Below the pieces are notes generated by a model. It saw only the letters and a list, made by a program, of their open reading frames with translations, made no database searches and was not told the origin of the DNA. From Nocardioides cremeus (GTDB lineage: Bacteria; Actinomycetota; Actinomycetes; Propionibacteriales; Nocardioidaceae), in contig NZ_JAULSC010000019.1 of assembly GCF_030518195.1 (NCBI RefSeq), positions 24,409 to 88,408 on the forward strand: 64,000 nucleotides of DNA, in the 5' to 3' direction. Shown here in pieces: positions 8,658 through 17,515 of this stretch. Numbering within the stretch: the first letter of the stretch is position 1; every line of letters begins with the position of its first letter. The translations under genes and the position numbers were made by a program.

Positions 8658-11600
8658 CCATCGACGAACTGACCCTTCCGGTCACGACCACTCCCCCGGA
8701 CCACTCACAGTGGAAGCTGGAGACCCTCCAGCTGGTCAACTGGGGCGGCTTCCACGGCCACCACGTGATCGCGGTGGAGCCAGGCTCCACGCTGATCGCC
8801 GGTGCCTCGGGCGTCGGCAAGTCCACCCTCCTGGACTCCTGGATCGCGCTGATGATGCCCTCCGAGGTGCCGTTCAACGGCGCGTCCAACGACGCGGGCA
8901 CAGGACGTGCTCGATCGGCCGGGAAGCGGAATCTGCTCACCTACCTGCGGGGCAAGCAGGACAAGAAGACCGACAGCTCCGGACAGACGCGAGAGCTCGT
9001 GCTGCGAGGGCTGGACGGCGGCCCGGTGTGGGGCGCACTGGCATGCACCTTTGTCAACGACAGCGGCCGCAAGTACACGGTGACCCGCATCTACTTCCTC
9101 CGGCCCGGCGCCGCCACCGACGGCGACGTCACGACCACGTTCGCCACCTTCGAGGGCTACCTGGACCTCTCACGCCTCGAGCCGCTGGCCAGGAGCAGGT
9201 TCGACAAGCGCGCGATGAAGGGCATCATCCCGGGCCTGGTCACCTTCAACACGTTCCGGGAGTTCGAGGAGAACCTGCACACCCGGCTGGGCATCGGCGG
9301 CGGCGATGGCGGGCGCAAGGCGATGCGGCTGCTCGCCCGGGTGCAGGCCGGCATGCAGGTCAACCGGGTCGACGACCTCTACAAGACGATGGTGCTGGAG
9401 AGGCCGATCACCTACGAGGTCGCCGACAGCGCACTGGCGCAGTTCGCCGACCTGAAGGCCTCCTACCTGAAGATGGTCGACGAGGCCGACAAGGTGCGGG
9501 TGCTGCAGCGGCTGCCCGGGCTTCAGCACGACCTGGCGACCGCCCAGGCGGAGGCCGACCTGATCAGCCAGTTCGGCGTGGACCGGGACGGCCCGACGCC
9601 GTTCCAGCTGTGGCGGCTCCAGACCGAGCGAGCCCTGCTCGACGCAGCCGTCGCGGAGAACCGGCGGGACGAGGTCGAGACGAAGGCTGCCTTCACCCAG
9701 GCCAGGACCGACGAGCGTGGCTACGAGCAGCAGCTCGGACAGACCGCCGAGGAGAAGTACGCAAACGGCGGTGGCGCCATCGACGAGCGCCTGCGCGAGA
9801 TCAGGCGCCTCGAGGACAGCACGGACAGCGTCCACCGGGCCAACCTGACGTTCCAGGCGCGCACCGAGCCGATCAACCTGGTCGAGCCGGAGACCGCAGA
9901 GCAGTTCGCCGAAGCCCAGGTCGCCGCGGCGGACTTCCTCGCTGGCTACGAAAAGCGAATCGAGGCCCTCCAGGCCGAGGAAGAGACCGCCCAGGAGGCA
10001 CTCTCACCACTTCGCAGCCAGCTACGTGATCTGCTCGCTGAGAAGGAGTCGCTGACGGGCCGTGCCGGCATGGTCCCGCGCCGGCTCCACGAGGCCCGGG
10101 TGCGCATGGCTGAGGCCGCCGGGCTCGACCCGATGAACGACCTGCCGTTCGTGGCTGAGCTGCTGGACGTCCTCCCGGAGGAGGACCACTGGCGCAAGGC
10201 GATCGAGACGACCCTGGGTGGCATCGCGCGCATCATACTGGTGGACCGCCAGGTCCGAGACCGCCTCTCGGCAGCGATCGACGGGATCACCATCCGTCCT
10301 CGCATCCAGTTCCAGGCAGTGACCCTCGCCGTGCACGAGGACTGGCAGGGCGACCCCGACTACGTGTCCGGGAAGCTCGCCTTCAAGGACTCCCCCTTCT
10401 CGCGGTGGGTGCAGGACCGCGTCAGCCAGCCGGGCGTCGACCACCTGTGCGTCCCCAACGCAGCCGCGCTGTCCGGGACCGAGCCTCGCGTGACCCCAGC
10501 CGGACAGACGAGGCACGGCGACAAGGGCGCACACGGCGAGTCCGGCGACGGGTACATCATCGGCTTCTCCAACGAGCGCCGCCTGGCCGACATCGAGCGG
10601 CTGCTCGATCAGCTGGAGCCGCAGATGAAGCGGGCGCAGAAGGAGGTCTCCGAAGTCCAGGCGCGGATGCAGGACCTGCGTGATCAGCGCGTCGCCCACC
10701 GCCACGTCCAGGAGACCGAGTGGGCCACCATCGACTACCTGGGCCTCGGGCGACGCGTTGTCGAGCTTCAGGCCGAGATCCAGCGCCTGCGCGATGCCAA
10801 CAAGGTGCTGGACGCCCTCCAGGCGGATGAGGACCGGATCAAGCCGCTGCTCGAGGACGCGCGCCGCACGCGGGTGCTCAAGGGGGATCATCTCGACAAG
10901 CTGGCCAAGGAGCACGGGAAGCTGTGCGACGAGCAGGACACCGCGCAGAACGCGATCGACGAGATCGTCAACAAGCAGACCGCGGCGGTCACCGAGCACC
11001 AGCAGGTCTACCTGGACAAGGTCCTGGCCGACAACTTCAACCCCACCCGCCTGGAGTACTTCGCGTCGAACATGCGCGGCATGGAGAAGAAGCTGCGCGA
11101 GGAAGCAGCGGCTGCCCAACGGACCATCCGGAGCGCGAAGCAGACGATGGAGACGATGTTCGAGAGCTACAAGGGACGCTGGACCGAGCACAACCTCGGC
11201 ACATCGTTCGAGTCGGCCGACGGTTACCGCGAGATCCTCGACCGGATCCAGTCCGAGGGACTTCACGAGCGGCGCGAGAAGTGGCGCCGTGAGGTCGCCG
11301 CCTGGTCCAGCGACGACCTCCTGCAGCTCAACGACGCCTTCGACACGGCGCTCGAGGACATCGAAGAGCGCCTGCGGCCGGTGAACCGGATCCTCGCGAC
11401 GCTCCCGTTCGGTGGCAAGGGCGTGCTCAAGATCGACATGCGTCGGGTGCTCAAGGACGACCTGAAGCAGTTCCGCCGCAACTTGCGGGAGCTGTCCTCG
11501 GGCCTCGCCCTCGAGCTCACCGAGCAGCAGATCGAGACCCGCTTCAAGCGGCTCAGCGACTTCATGGCCCAGATCAGCATCCCGGAGGGCCACACGAAGT

Positions 11601-12034
11601 CCTCTACCGCCGAGCGGGACAGGTACCTCGACGTGCGCCAGCACGTGGTGATCACTGCGCTGTGCCTCGACGAGCACGGGCGTGAGGTCGCGAGGTACGA
11701 CCACATCGCAGACAAGTCCGGGGGTGAGATGCAGGAGCTCGTCGCCTTCATCGTCGGGTCCGCCCTGCGCTACCAGCTGGGTGACGAGAGTCGGTCGCGA
11801 CCCAGGTTCGCGCCGGTGTTCCTCGACGAGGCGTTCATCAAGGCCGACAGTGAGTTCGCCGGCCGGGCCATCAGGGCATGGCAGGACCTGGGGTTCCAGC
11901 TCATCGTGGGTGCGCCGGTCACGCAGGTGACATCGCTGGAGCCCCACATGGACCTGCTCCTCAACATCGTCAAGAGCGAGCGGGGCTACTCCTACGTCAC
12001 CGATCTGCCCGACGATGAAGGCGACGCCGCGTGA
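8654..12034 (+). CDS. jetC: Wadjet protein JetC (SMC/MukB-like ATPase)
   Basis: This 1126-residue protein has the SMC layout: an N-terminal head with Walker A GASGVGKST at residues 50-58, two long coiled-coil arms around a central hinge-like segment (about 480-650), and a C-terminal head with the ABC signature S-G-G-E-M near residue 1022 and Walker B P-V-F-L-D-E-A near 1054-1060. JetC drives loop extrusion on DNA, and with JetD lets Wadjet cut closed circular DNA such as plasmids. All ATPase motifs look intact. It overlaps jetB and jetD by four bases each. Confidence 0.92.
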   Translation: MTIDELTLPVTTTPPDHSQWKLETLQLVNWGGFHGHHVIAVEPGSTLIAGASGVGKSTLLDSWIALMMPSEVPFNGASNDAGTGRARSAGKRNLLTYLRGKQDKKTDSSGQTRELVLRGLDGGPVWGALACTFVNDSGRKYTVTRIYFLRPGAATDGDVTTTFATFEGYLDLSRLEPLARSRFDKRAMKGIIPGLVTFNTFREFEENLHTRLGIGGGDGGRKAMRLLARVQAGMQVNRVDDLYKTMVLERPITYEVADSALAQFADLKASYLKMVDEADKVRVLQRLPGLQHDLATAQAEADLISQFGVDRDGPTPFQLWRLQTERALLDAAVAENRRDEVETKAAFTQARTDERGYEQQLGQTAEEKYANGGGAIDERLREIRRLEDSTDSVHRANLTFQARTEPINLVEPETAEQFAEAQVAAADFLAGYEKRIEALQAEEETAQEALSPLRSQLRDLLAEKESLTGRAGMVPRRLHEARVRMAEAAGLDPMNDLPFVAELLDVLPEEDHWRKAIETTLGGIARIILVDRQVRDRLSAAIDGITIRPRIQFQAVTLAVHEDWQGDPDYVSGKLAFKDSPFSRWVQDRVSQPGVDHLCVPNAAALSGTEPRVTPAGQTRHGDKGAHGESGDGYIIGFSNERRLADIERLLDQLEPQMKRAQKEVSEVQARMQDLRDQRVAHRHVQETEWATIDYLGLGRRVVELQAEIQRLRDANKVLDALQADEDRIKPLLEDARRTRVLKGDHLDKLAKEHGKLCDEQDTAQNAIDEIVNKQTAAVTEHQQVYLDKVLADNFNPTRLEYFASNMRGMEKKLREEAAAAQRTIRSAKQTMETMFESYKGRWTEHNLGTSFESADGYREILDRIQSEGLHERREKWRREVAAWSSDDLLQLNDAFDTALEDIEERLRPVNRILATLPFGGKGVLKIDMRRVLKDDLKQFRRNLRELSSGLALELTEQQIETRFKRLSDFMAQISIPEGHTKSSTAERDRYLDVRQHVVITALCLDEHGREVARYDHIADKSGGEMQELVAFIVGSALRYQLGDESRSRPRFAPVFLDEAFIKADSEFAGRAIRAWQDLGFQLIVGAPVTQVTSLEPHMDLLLNIVKSERGYSYVTDLPDDEGDAA

Positions 12035-13206
12035 AGACCCCAGCAGCGCTCGTCGCTGACATCCAGCGCCGACTGGGCAACCAGTGGCACAGCCACCTGG
12101 CCGGCGAAGGCGATGCGTTCCCTCACGCGTTCCCCCTGGGGCGCGCAGCAGCAGCCGATCTGCGCTCCGACTACGCGGTCGTGCACGCCCGCACAGTGGA
12201 GTGGCAGGACTGGGCGAAGGCGCACGGCGTGGACCTGCGGTACGAGACCCGGGTGGCGAAGGGCGGCACCCGGCAGGTGCTGCCGACGCACGCGCACGTT
12301 GTGGACATCGACCACGCGGCAGCGATCGTCGGTCACGACTGGCCAGCGCGCCTGCAACGAGGTCAGCAGCGCCTTCAAGTACTGCGTGCACGTCAACTGA
12401 CGGACCTCGGCAAGGTGCTGCGCCTCGTCGACAAGTACTCGGCGGTCGACTTCGAGCTGCTGCTCGTGGTGGCCGACTGGTACCTCGAGGATCCACTGCG
12501 TGCTGGTCTCGGCGTGACGCCTCGCCAGGTCCCGATCCCAGGGGTGCACGCCAAGTGGTTGCAGGCCCACCGAGCCGGCGTCCAGGCCCTGACCGGACTG
12601 ACGGAGCTGGGGATCCTGCCCGCGCACCCGCCGCGCATCCACTTCACGTACCTGGACCCGGCCTATCGGTCGACCGGAGGCCGACTGCACGACTCGGCCA
12701 CGGTTGGCGACCAGTTCACGCCCGCCTACCTGCCTGAGGTCGTCGTGATCTCCGAGAACAAGGACACCGCGATCCACCTCCCTGTGCTTGAGGGCGGGAT
12801 CTCGGTCGAGGGTGTGGGCAAGGGCGGCAAGACGCCCGCAGCGTTCCCGTGGCTCCGCGATGCGCCCGTGGTCGTGTACTGGGGGGACATCGACAGCGAC
12901 GGCTACGAGATCCTCAACGGTTACCGCGCGGACTTCGACCGCGACATCGACTCGATCCTGATGGGCCCAGCCACGTACGACCAGTACTCGACGTTTGGCA
13001 CGAGCTACGACCAGCACGGCAAGCTGTTGACTCCCGGGACGCCGAAGACGCTCGACAGGCTCCGCGACGATGAGCGCACGATGTACGAACGCGTTCTGGA
13101 CCCCGACCACGCCGACCATCGCCGTATCGAACAGGAGCGGATCCCGCTCCAGGTGGCAGTGGACGCGGTGAGGCGGATCAGTGAAGGCCTCAGGCCCTCT
13201 CGATGA
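12031..13206 (+). CDS. jetD: Wadjet nuclease JetD (TOPRIM-like, DUF3322/DUF2220)
   Basis: This 391-residue protein starts at a GTG overlapping the jetC stop. The N-terminal half has the DUF3322 look (K-G-G-T-R-Q-V-L-P-T). The C-terminal half carries the TOPRIM acidic motifs: E242 in V-I-S-E-N-K-D and the D-I-D-S-D cluster at about 285-289, following W-G. These bind the metals for DNA cleavage. JetD cuts circular DNA once JetABC has reeled it in. All key residues are present, so the system looks functional. It converges on a small minus-strand gene, the tails overlapping by 17 bases. Confidence 0.9.
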   Translation: MKTPAALVADIQRRLGNQWHSHLAGEGDAFPHAFPLGRAAAADLRSDYAVVHARTVEWQDWAKAHGVDLRYETRVAKGGTRQVLPTHAHVVDIDHAAAIVGHDWPARLQRGQQRLQVLRARQLTDLGKVLRLVDKYSAVDFELLLVVADWYLEDPLRAGLGVTPRQVPIPGVHAKWLQAHRAGVQALTGLTELGILPAHPPRIHFTYLDPAYRSTGGRLHDSATVGDQFTPAYLPEVVVISENKDTAIHLPVLEGGISVEGVGKGGKTPAAFPWLRDAPVVVYWGDIDSDGYEILNGYRADFDRDIDSILMGPATYDQYSTFGTSYDQHGKLLTPGTPKTLDRLRDDERTMYERVLDPDHADHRRIEQERIPLQVAVDAVRRISEGLRPSR

Positions 13207-13471
13207 CGTTGGCGGGTAGCCAGTCTTCGACCAACGCCCAGCCCTCGGCGTCGTATGGCGCGGGGTAGCACACCCGGCCCCACCATCCGTCGCCGCGCTT
13301 CTCCCAGCGCAGCAGCAGGCCCGCACGACGGCCGAGCTCGTCGGTGACGAACACGTGCCTCACGTCGGGCGGTGGCGGGGCGCTCATGACGTCCACGGTA
13401 GGCACGGCAGGTTGGTCGCTCCGGACTCGGTCAGACAGGCGGACCGCGAAGGGGTTGTTGCGTCGGTTCAT
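13190..13471 (-). CDS. small hypothetical protein at the end of the coupling-protein operon
   Basis: This is a protein of about 93 residues if it starts at the ATG at 13471; an internal ATG at 13387 would give 65. The C-terminal half is rich in Trp and charged residues (W-E-K-R-G-D-G-W-W-G-R-V) and suggests a small beta-rich domain. No family is recognised. It lies in the same direction as the conjugation genes upstream and overlaps the end of jetD by 17 bases. Confidence 0.45.
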   Translation of the reverse strand: MNRRNNPFAVRLSDRVRSDQPAVPTVDVMSAPPPPDVRHVFVTDELGRRAGLLLRWEKRGDGWWGRVCYPAPYDAEGWALVEDWLPANVIERA

Positions 13472-13569
13472 GCCGCCAGCCATGCGGGTGACGCTGTCGC
13501 AAGGGTCCGACAAGGGAAAGCCTGTGGATGACGCCAGCGGCGCACGCGCAGCCACGGCAGCATGGGCCT

Positions 13570-13692
13570 ATGACTCCCGAGGAACTCCACGCAGCGGTCG
13601 ACGCCGAGCTGGGGCCGTGCTTTATCCCGGATTGCCCTGGGTCTGTGTGGCCGGTGTGGGAGAGCGAGCTCGACGAGGGCTCGCAGTCGTAG
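13570..13692 (+). CDS. possible 40-residue protein
   Basis: An ATG at 13570 opens a 40-residue frame beginning MTPEELHAAVDAELG, with two Cys (P-C-F-I-P-D-C) and an acidic tail, ending at a TAG at 13692. It lies in the gap between two minus-strand genes. No ribosome site is visible and no family is known, so it may be chance. Confidence 0.25.
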   Translation: MTPEELHAAVDAELGPCFIPDCPGSVWPVWESELDEGSQS

Positions 13693-13705
13693 GCGAGCGC
13701 CCGGT

Positions 13706-14314
13706 TCAGCCCTGAGCCTGCTCTAGCCTCTTCCGCAGACGCTGGACCTCAGCCTCAGCCCTCGCAAGCTGGGCCTCGACCCTCTCCCGCTCGATCGGAG
13801 GCGGCGCCGCCGGCTTCGGCGGCGGAACGAGCGGGCCGATGCGCTGGTAACCGGTGACGCGCTTGGCAGCAGTGCAGGCGAAGCATTCGTGTTCCGGCTC
13901 AGGTCGGGGCCACCCGAGGTCGAGCATCCGACGGATGTGGTCCCTCTCCGGCCCCTCGTTCGGCCAACCGGGCTCCCCCGATGCCCACATCTCCTCGAAG
14001 TCGCGGCGGATCTCGGCGAGCCGCTTCTTCGTGACCAGCCTGGGCCCGTCTTCGGGCTTCCAGTCGAGGTCGCCAACGCACACGTCGGCGTAGTGCCCGC
14101 AGCTGAGCTTGACTCGCCAGAACGCCGACGAGTGCGGCTCCGGGCGCTGGATCTTCGCCCACGTCTCCGCGTCGAGGCCGTGTTGCGGCTCCTCGGGGTC
14201 GGCAGGGAACTCGTGCACCCGGCGCTCGTCCCACTCCGCGATCTCGCGGTAGGGCTTCGCGACGTGGTGATCACGGCACCAGAACTCTCCGTCGGGCAGC
14301 CGACACCCGGTCAC
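13706..14314 (-). CDS. Cys/His-containing hypothetical protein, conjugation-operon associated
   Basis: This 202-residue protein has a GTG start. The N-terminal half holds C-R-L-P-D-G-E-F-W-C-R-D-H-H and C-G-H-Y-A-D-V-C, and the middle has C-F-A-C, which together suggest zinc binding. The last 40 residues form a charged helix likely to be a coiled coil. It is in the minus-strand operon downstream of the coupling-protein gene. Role unknown; a DNA- or partner-binding accessory protein of transfer is a guess. Confidence 0.5.
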   Translation of the reverse strand: MTGCRLPDGEFWCRDHHVAKPYREIAEWDERRVHEFPADPEEPQHGLDAETWAKIQRPEPHSSAFWRVKLSCGHYADVCVGDLDWKPEDGPRLVTKKRLAEIRRDFEEMWASGEPGWPNEGPERDHIRRMLDLGWPRPEPEHECFACTAAKRVTGYQRIGPLVPPPKPAAPPPIERERVEAQLARAEAEVQRLRKRLEQAQG

Positions 14315-14386
14315 CGGGTCTCGGTCGCTGCGCTCGTCGGGGAAACGGTCCTTGCCGGTCGTGAAGATCTCCCGGACGCAGCCACA

Positions 14387-14602
14387 CTACAGCTGGATTC
14401 TCCAGCGGAACAGGTCCTCTGCCTTGGGGATGAACAACGGCCAGAGCGCGGGGTCCAGCCGCCGGCGCAGATCGGCGACGCCCTCCTCGAACTCCGTCAT
14501 CGCCTCGGCTCGCGGTCGCGCTCTGCCGGGGACCCGGGTCCGCAGACTGCGCGGTTCAGGCTGGTCGGGCGAGGGCACGGGGCTGGCGTCAGACGTGGCC
14601 AT
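14387..14602 (-). CDS. small hypothetical protein
   Basis: This is a 71-residue protein with a Pro/Ser-rich start and a helical second half (T-E-F-E-E-G-V-A-D-L-R-R-R-L). The ATG at 14602 is chosen over one ten codons upstream because it starts the recognisable part. It lies in line with the conjugation operon between two better supported genes. No function can be given. Confidence 0.4.
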   Translation of the reverse strand: MATSDASPVPSPDQPEPRSLRTRVPGRARPRAEAMTEFEEGVADLRRRLDPALWPLFIPKAEDLFRWRIQL

Positions 14603-14659
14603 GACCGCGAGTCTGTACGAGTCCGGGGACAATCAGAAGGACGCTCTGGCCTGCTGCTC

Positions 14660-15358
14660 CTAGATGCGCGGCCCCTTCTCGGTTCGGGTGCGCGGCTGCG
14701 CACCTAGCTGGTCGTCCTTGATCTCGCCGGTGTCCAGGTCGACCTCGATCAGGCGCGGTCGCCCGACGGGCTGGGACTGGTCGTAGGCCCGTCGGTTGGC
14801 GGGCAGCGCGTCGACGTCGTGGGCGAAGGCGTTCTCACGCCGCTGCGCGCTGGCGTCGCCCAGGTGCTCGTTGTGTCGCGGCTTGCCTGGCCAGCTCTTG
14901 TGCTCGTCCTCGCAGTGGGCTCGCAGCCTGTTGCGCATGCGGTCGGTGAAGGCGGGCAGGCAGTAGCGGTGCCACTCCTCAAGCGCGTCGCTGGTCATGG
15001 CCAGTCCGGCGCGACGGCGTTGATCGGCCAGGACTGCGATCTCGTGGACCAGGTGCGAGTGCAGGGGCCAGCAACTGGGGATGAGTCCGGAAACGTCCCA
15101 GGTGTACTCGCGGTTGAGCCAGATCACGACGTCCTCGAGCCACTCCCACAGTTGGTGCCGGAGCTCGGGGTCTAGGCACGTGGCCGGCTCCCAGGGCCGC
15201 GGCAGCAGGGCGTGGTTGCCCAGAGCCTTCTTCTGCTCCTCGGTGCCGTTCATGGCGATGTGAAGCTCGCGGTAGGCCAGCCGGACCTGCTCCCCGGGTA
15301 CGGGGAACGGGAACACCATCGGGCCGGGTGCAGCCCGTCGGGCCTGTTCGGTCGTCAC
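14660..15358 (-). CDS. hypothetical protein coupled to the TraG-like gene
   Basis: This 232-residue soluble protein begins at a GTG that overlaps the stop of the coupling-protein gene (GTGA). It has Trp-rich stretches such as L-W-E-W-L-E-D-V-V-I-W-L-N and a basic tail ending in D-T-G-E-I-K-D-D-Q-L. Similar proteins accompany VirD4-like genes in actinobacterial mobile elements, but I know no defined function. Translational coupling suggests it works with the coupling ATPase. Confidence 0.55.
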   Translation of the reverse strand: MTTEQARRAAPGPMVFPFPVPGEQVRLAYRELHIAMNGTEEQKKALGNHALLPRPWEPATCLDPELRHQLWEWLEDVVIWLNREYTWDVSGLIPSCWPLHSHLVHEIAVLADQRRRAGLAMTSDALEEWHRYCLPAFTDRMRNRLRAHCEDEHKSWPGKPRHNEHLGDASAQRRENAFAHDVDALPANRRAYDQSQPVGRPRLIEVDLDTGEIKDDQLGAQPRTRTEKGPRI

Positions 15359-16833
15359 AGCTCACTCCTTGTCGGTTCGGTCTCGTCGTCGACGAAGCCG
15401 AGGCGGCGCGCCTCGACGAGGGCGGCGGTCGCCCGGGCCTCGGGGGTGATCACCATGCGGCGGTCGTTGGTGAGCCGCGCGCGCAGCGCCCTCTGGTCGG
15501 CCAGGAGCCGCTCGCCGGCCTTGCCCTCCACGCAGCGGTGCAGCTTGGCGATGATCGGCTTGCCGTTCTCGGCGATCACCAGGGCCCGCCGCTCGGGCAG
15601 CTGGCGGACCTCCTCGGGCCGCATGATGGGGATGTCGTCGCCGGAGAAGTTGCGGCTACCGCCGTTGAACCCGCCGGTGGAGTGGGTGACGCGGCCGATG
15701 CGGACGGTTCCGAGCAGGTCGGAGATCTCCTGGTTGAACGCGACGTCCTTCGACCCGCCGAACATCACCAGGGTGTTGGTGAGGCCGAGCAGTGCCCGGG
15801 CCTCGTGCTCGCCGAAGATGCTGGTCAGCTGGGGACGGGTCTGGGCGGCCCAGATGAACGACAGGCCCAGGGCGCGCTCGTTGGCCATCCGGGTGCGCAG
15901 GGTCGGCAGCGGTGCGGTCGAGGGCAGCTCGTCGAGAACCGAGACCAGGGGCGGGCACAGCCGGCCTCCCCACGGTGAGCTGTTGGCCAGCAGCAGCCCG
16001 GTGTCCAAGACGTGCTCGGCCACCGCGGTCATCAGCGGGCTGGCCGAGGCGTAGGGGTCTTCGCGGCCCAGCAGGTAGATGGTGCCGCGTCGACGGATCA
16101 CGTCGGCCAGGTCGGTGGCCGGGTGCCCGTGGCTGGGCACGCAGCGGCGGCGGATGTCGGCCTGGAAGAACAACGACACCGCCTGCTGCACCGTGGTGAT
16201 CGTGTTGCCGGCGGTGCGGTCGTCGCCGTTGAGCGCCCCGTGCAGCAGGCCGTGCCAGAACGGCTCGGCGTGCGGGTGGCGTCGCAGGATCTCCATCGGC
16301 TGGCTGGCCGCGGTCGGGTTCGCGACCCATTGCAGGACGTCCTCGAGGGTCTTTCCGGTCAGGGCCGCGGCGTGGAAGTAGCCCTGCAGCACCTTCGCCG
16401 ACTCCGCGGCGTAGAACCGGGCGGCATCGTCCCCGGTGCCGCCGGTGATCGCACCCTTGACGGTGCCGGCGGTGAAGGCCTTGGCTCGCCGCTCGGCGAC
16501 CTTGGGGTCCACACACCCTGCGATCGGGTCCCAGATCAGCTCGTCGACGACGCCCTCGGCCAGCCCGAACGGGTCGAGGACCACGCACGGCCGGTCGTCG
16601 CGGGAGCGTTCGGTGAGGCTGAGCAGCAGGTCCTCGACCTTCGTCAGGGTGACCAGGGCAGCGCCCGGGGCACTGAGCAGCGCCGGGGTGAGCAGGTCGA
16701 GGGTCTTGCCGGAGCCCTGCGGGCCGATCACCCCGGCGGTGCGGTCCCACGGCACCCACAGCTCGCCGCCACGCGGCTCGTGCGCGTCCCCGATGCGCCA
16801 GCCCACGTCCCACGGGTTGAACCTCAGCTTCAT
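15355..16833 (-). CDS. type IV secretion coupling ATPase (VirD4/TraG-like)
   Basis: This 492-residue protein has Walker A G-P-Q-G-S-G-K-T near residue 33 and a Walker B-like V-S-V-L-D-E-L-P-S near 295. It also has motifs of the VirD4/TraG family, such as V-V-L-D-P-F-G-L, A-E-R-R-A-K-A-F and W-A-A-Q-T-R-P-Q. It should form the hexameric ring that feeds the DNA-protein substrate into the secretion channel. It has no transmembrane anchor of its own; the membrane protein encoded just upstream, overlapping by four bases, probably supplies it. The start at 16833 is set by that overlap. Confidence 0.85.
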   Translation of the reverse strand: MKLRFNPWDVGWRIGDAHEPRGGELWVPWDRTAGVIGPQGSGKTLDLLTPALLSAPGAALVTLTKVEDLLLSLTERSRDDRPCVVLDPFGLAEGVVDELIWDPIAGCVDPKVAERRAKAFTAGTVKGAITGGTGDDAARFYAAESAKVLQGYFHAAALTGKTLEDVLQWVANPTAASQPMEILRRHPHAEPFWHGLLHGALNGDDRTAGNTITTVQQAVSLFFQADIRRRCVPSHGHPATDLADVIRRRGTIYLLGREDPYASASPLMTAVAEHVLDTGLLLANSSPWGGRLCPPLVSVLDELPSTAPLPTLRTRMANERALGLSFIWAAQTRPQLTSIFGEHEARALLGLTNTLVMFGGSKDVAFNQEISDLLGTVRIGRVTHSTGGFNGGSRNFSGDDIPIMRPEEVRQLPERRALVIAENGKPIIAKLHRCVEGKAGERLLADQRALRARLTNDRRMVITPEARATAALVEARRLGFVDDETEPTRSEL

Positions 16834-17435
16834 CGCTCCTCCTCCTTCGTCCGGCGGCCGTTGAGCAGCCACGAGCTGAGCCCGTGGCCGAGCTGCGGCC
16901 CGGTCTGTTCGGTGAGGTCGCCGGCGGTGCGCTGAACGGGTGCCGCCGTGGCGGTGGCGGGCTTGCCGTAGAGGTCGGGCCGGACGATGCCGGCGACCTT
17001 GCGCAGCCGGGTGACGCCCAGGATCTTCTCGGCCTCTGCGGCGGTGGCCATGCCGCGCATGCGTCCCGGGCCCCACCGCTGGTAGGCCCAGACGCCGGCC
17101 CAGATGGTGGCGCTCAGCAGCGCGACCTCGGTCATCGCGAGGCTGACCCACACCAGGCCGCGTCCAGCACGGCCGTCCGGTGTCGGTGTGGGCAGGCCGG
17201 CGTCGGCGTGCCCGCCGAGCACGCCGGGGAGGCTGGTCCAGAAGGCGGTGCCGATGGGTGAGGGGAACGCGCCGGCGTTGGCGTCGGGCCAGGTCCAGCC
17301 GGCGCCGGCGAGCAGGTTCGCGACGGAGCGGCCCAGCTGGATGCCGATGACGATGACGAACAGGGCCGCCAGGGCCACGGCTACAGGGATCTCCCAGGTC
17401 CAGGGGTAGGGGTCGCGTCGTCGCTCTCGCTGCAT
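16830..17435 (-). CDS. conjugation membrane protein, likely anchor for the coupling ATPase
   Basis: This 201-residue protein has two clear membrane segments, at about residues 15-37 (V-A-L-A-A-L-F-V-I-V-I-G) and 95-115 (V-S-L-A-M-T-E-V-A-L-L). They flank an external loop of about 60 residues and precede a cytoplasmic basic tail. The short spacing and four-base overlap with the VirD4-like ATPase suggest it is its membrane partner. It is the first gene after the promoter-like repeat at 17480-17515. Confidence 0.6.
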   Translation of the reverse strand: MQRERRRDPYPWTWEIPVAVALAALFVIVIGIQLGRSVANLLAGAGWTWPDANAGAFPSPIGTAFWTSLPGVLGGHADAGLPTPTPDGRAGRGLVWVSLAMTEVALLSATIWAGVWAYQRWGPGRMRGMATAAEAEKILGVTRLRKVAGIVRPDLYGKPATATAAPVQRTAGDLTEQTGPQLGHGLSSWLLNGRRTKEEER

Positions 17436-17479
17436 TGGATTCCGCCTCCTGGATTCGTGGGTGGTCGAAGTTCTGGCTG

Positions 17480-17515
17480 GTCACCTATGTGTCGGGAGGG
17501 CCCGGCAGCGATCAC
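17480..17515 (-). promoter_or_regulatory. conserved transfer-gene promoter motif, copy 1
   Basis: Read on the minus strand it is GTGATCGCT, 13 bases, then GACACATAGGTGAC. The same parts with the same 13-base gap recur at 40965-41000 and 62926-62961. It lies 45 bases upstream of the start at 17435. The left part overlaps the stop of the upstream gene. Spacing fits a -35/-10 pair of a promoter, with TAGGTG as the -10-like part. Confidence 0.7.

Noticed and set aside
10022..12496. 824-codon minus-strand frame opposite jetC and jetD
   Set aside because: jetC and jetD have intact motifs on the plus strand; the antisense frame resembles nothing.
13523..13535. Another CCTGTGGATGA, similar to the DnaA-box-like sequences at 63 kb
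   Set aside because: It is single, has no partner nearby and lies at the 5' side of a small gene, so it is probably chance. It lowers confidence in the origin idea.
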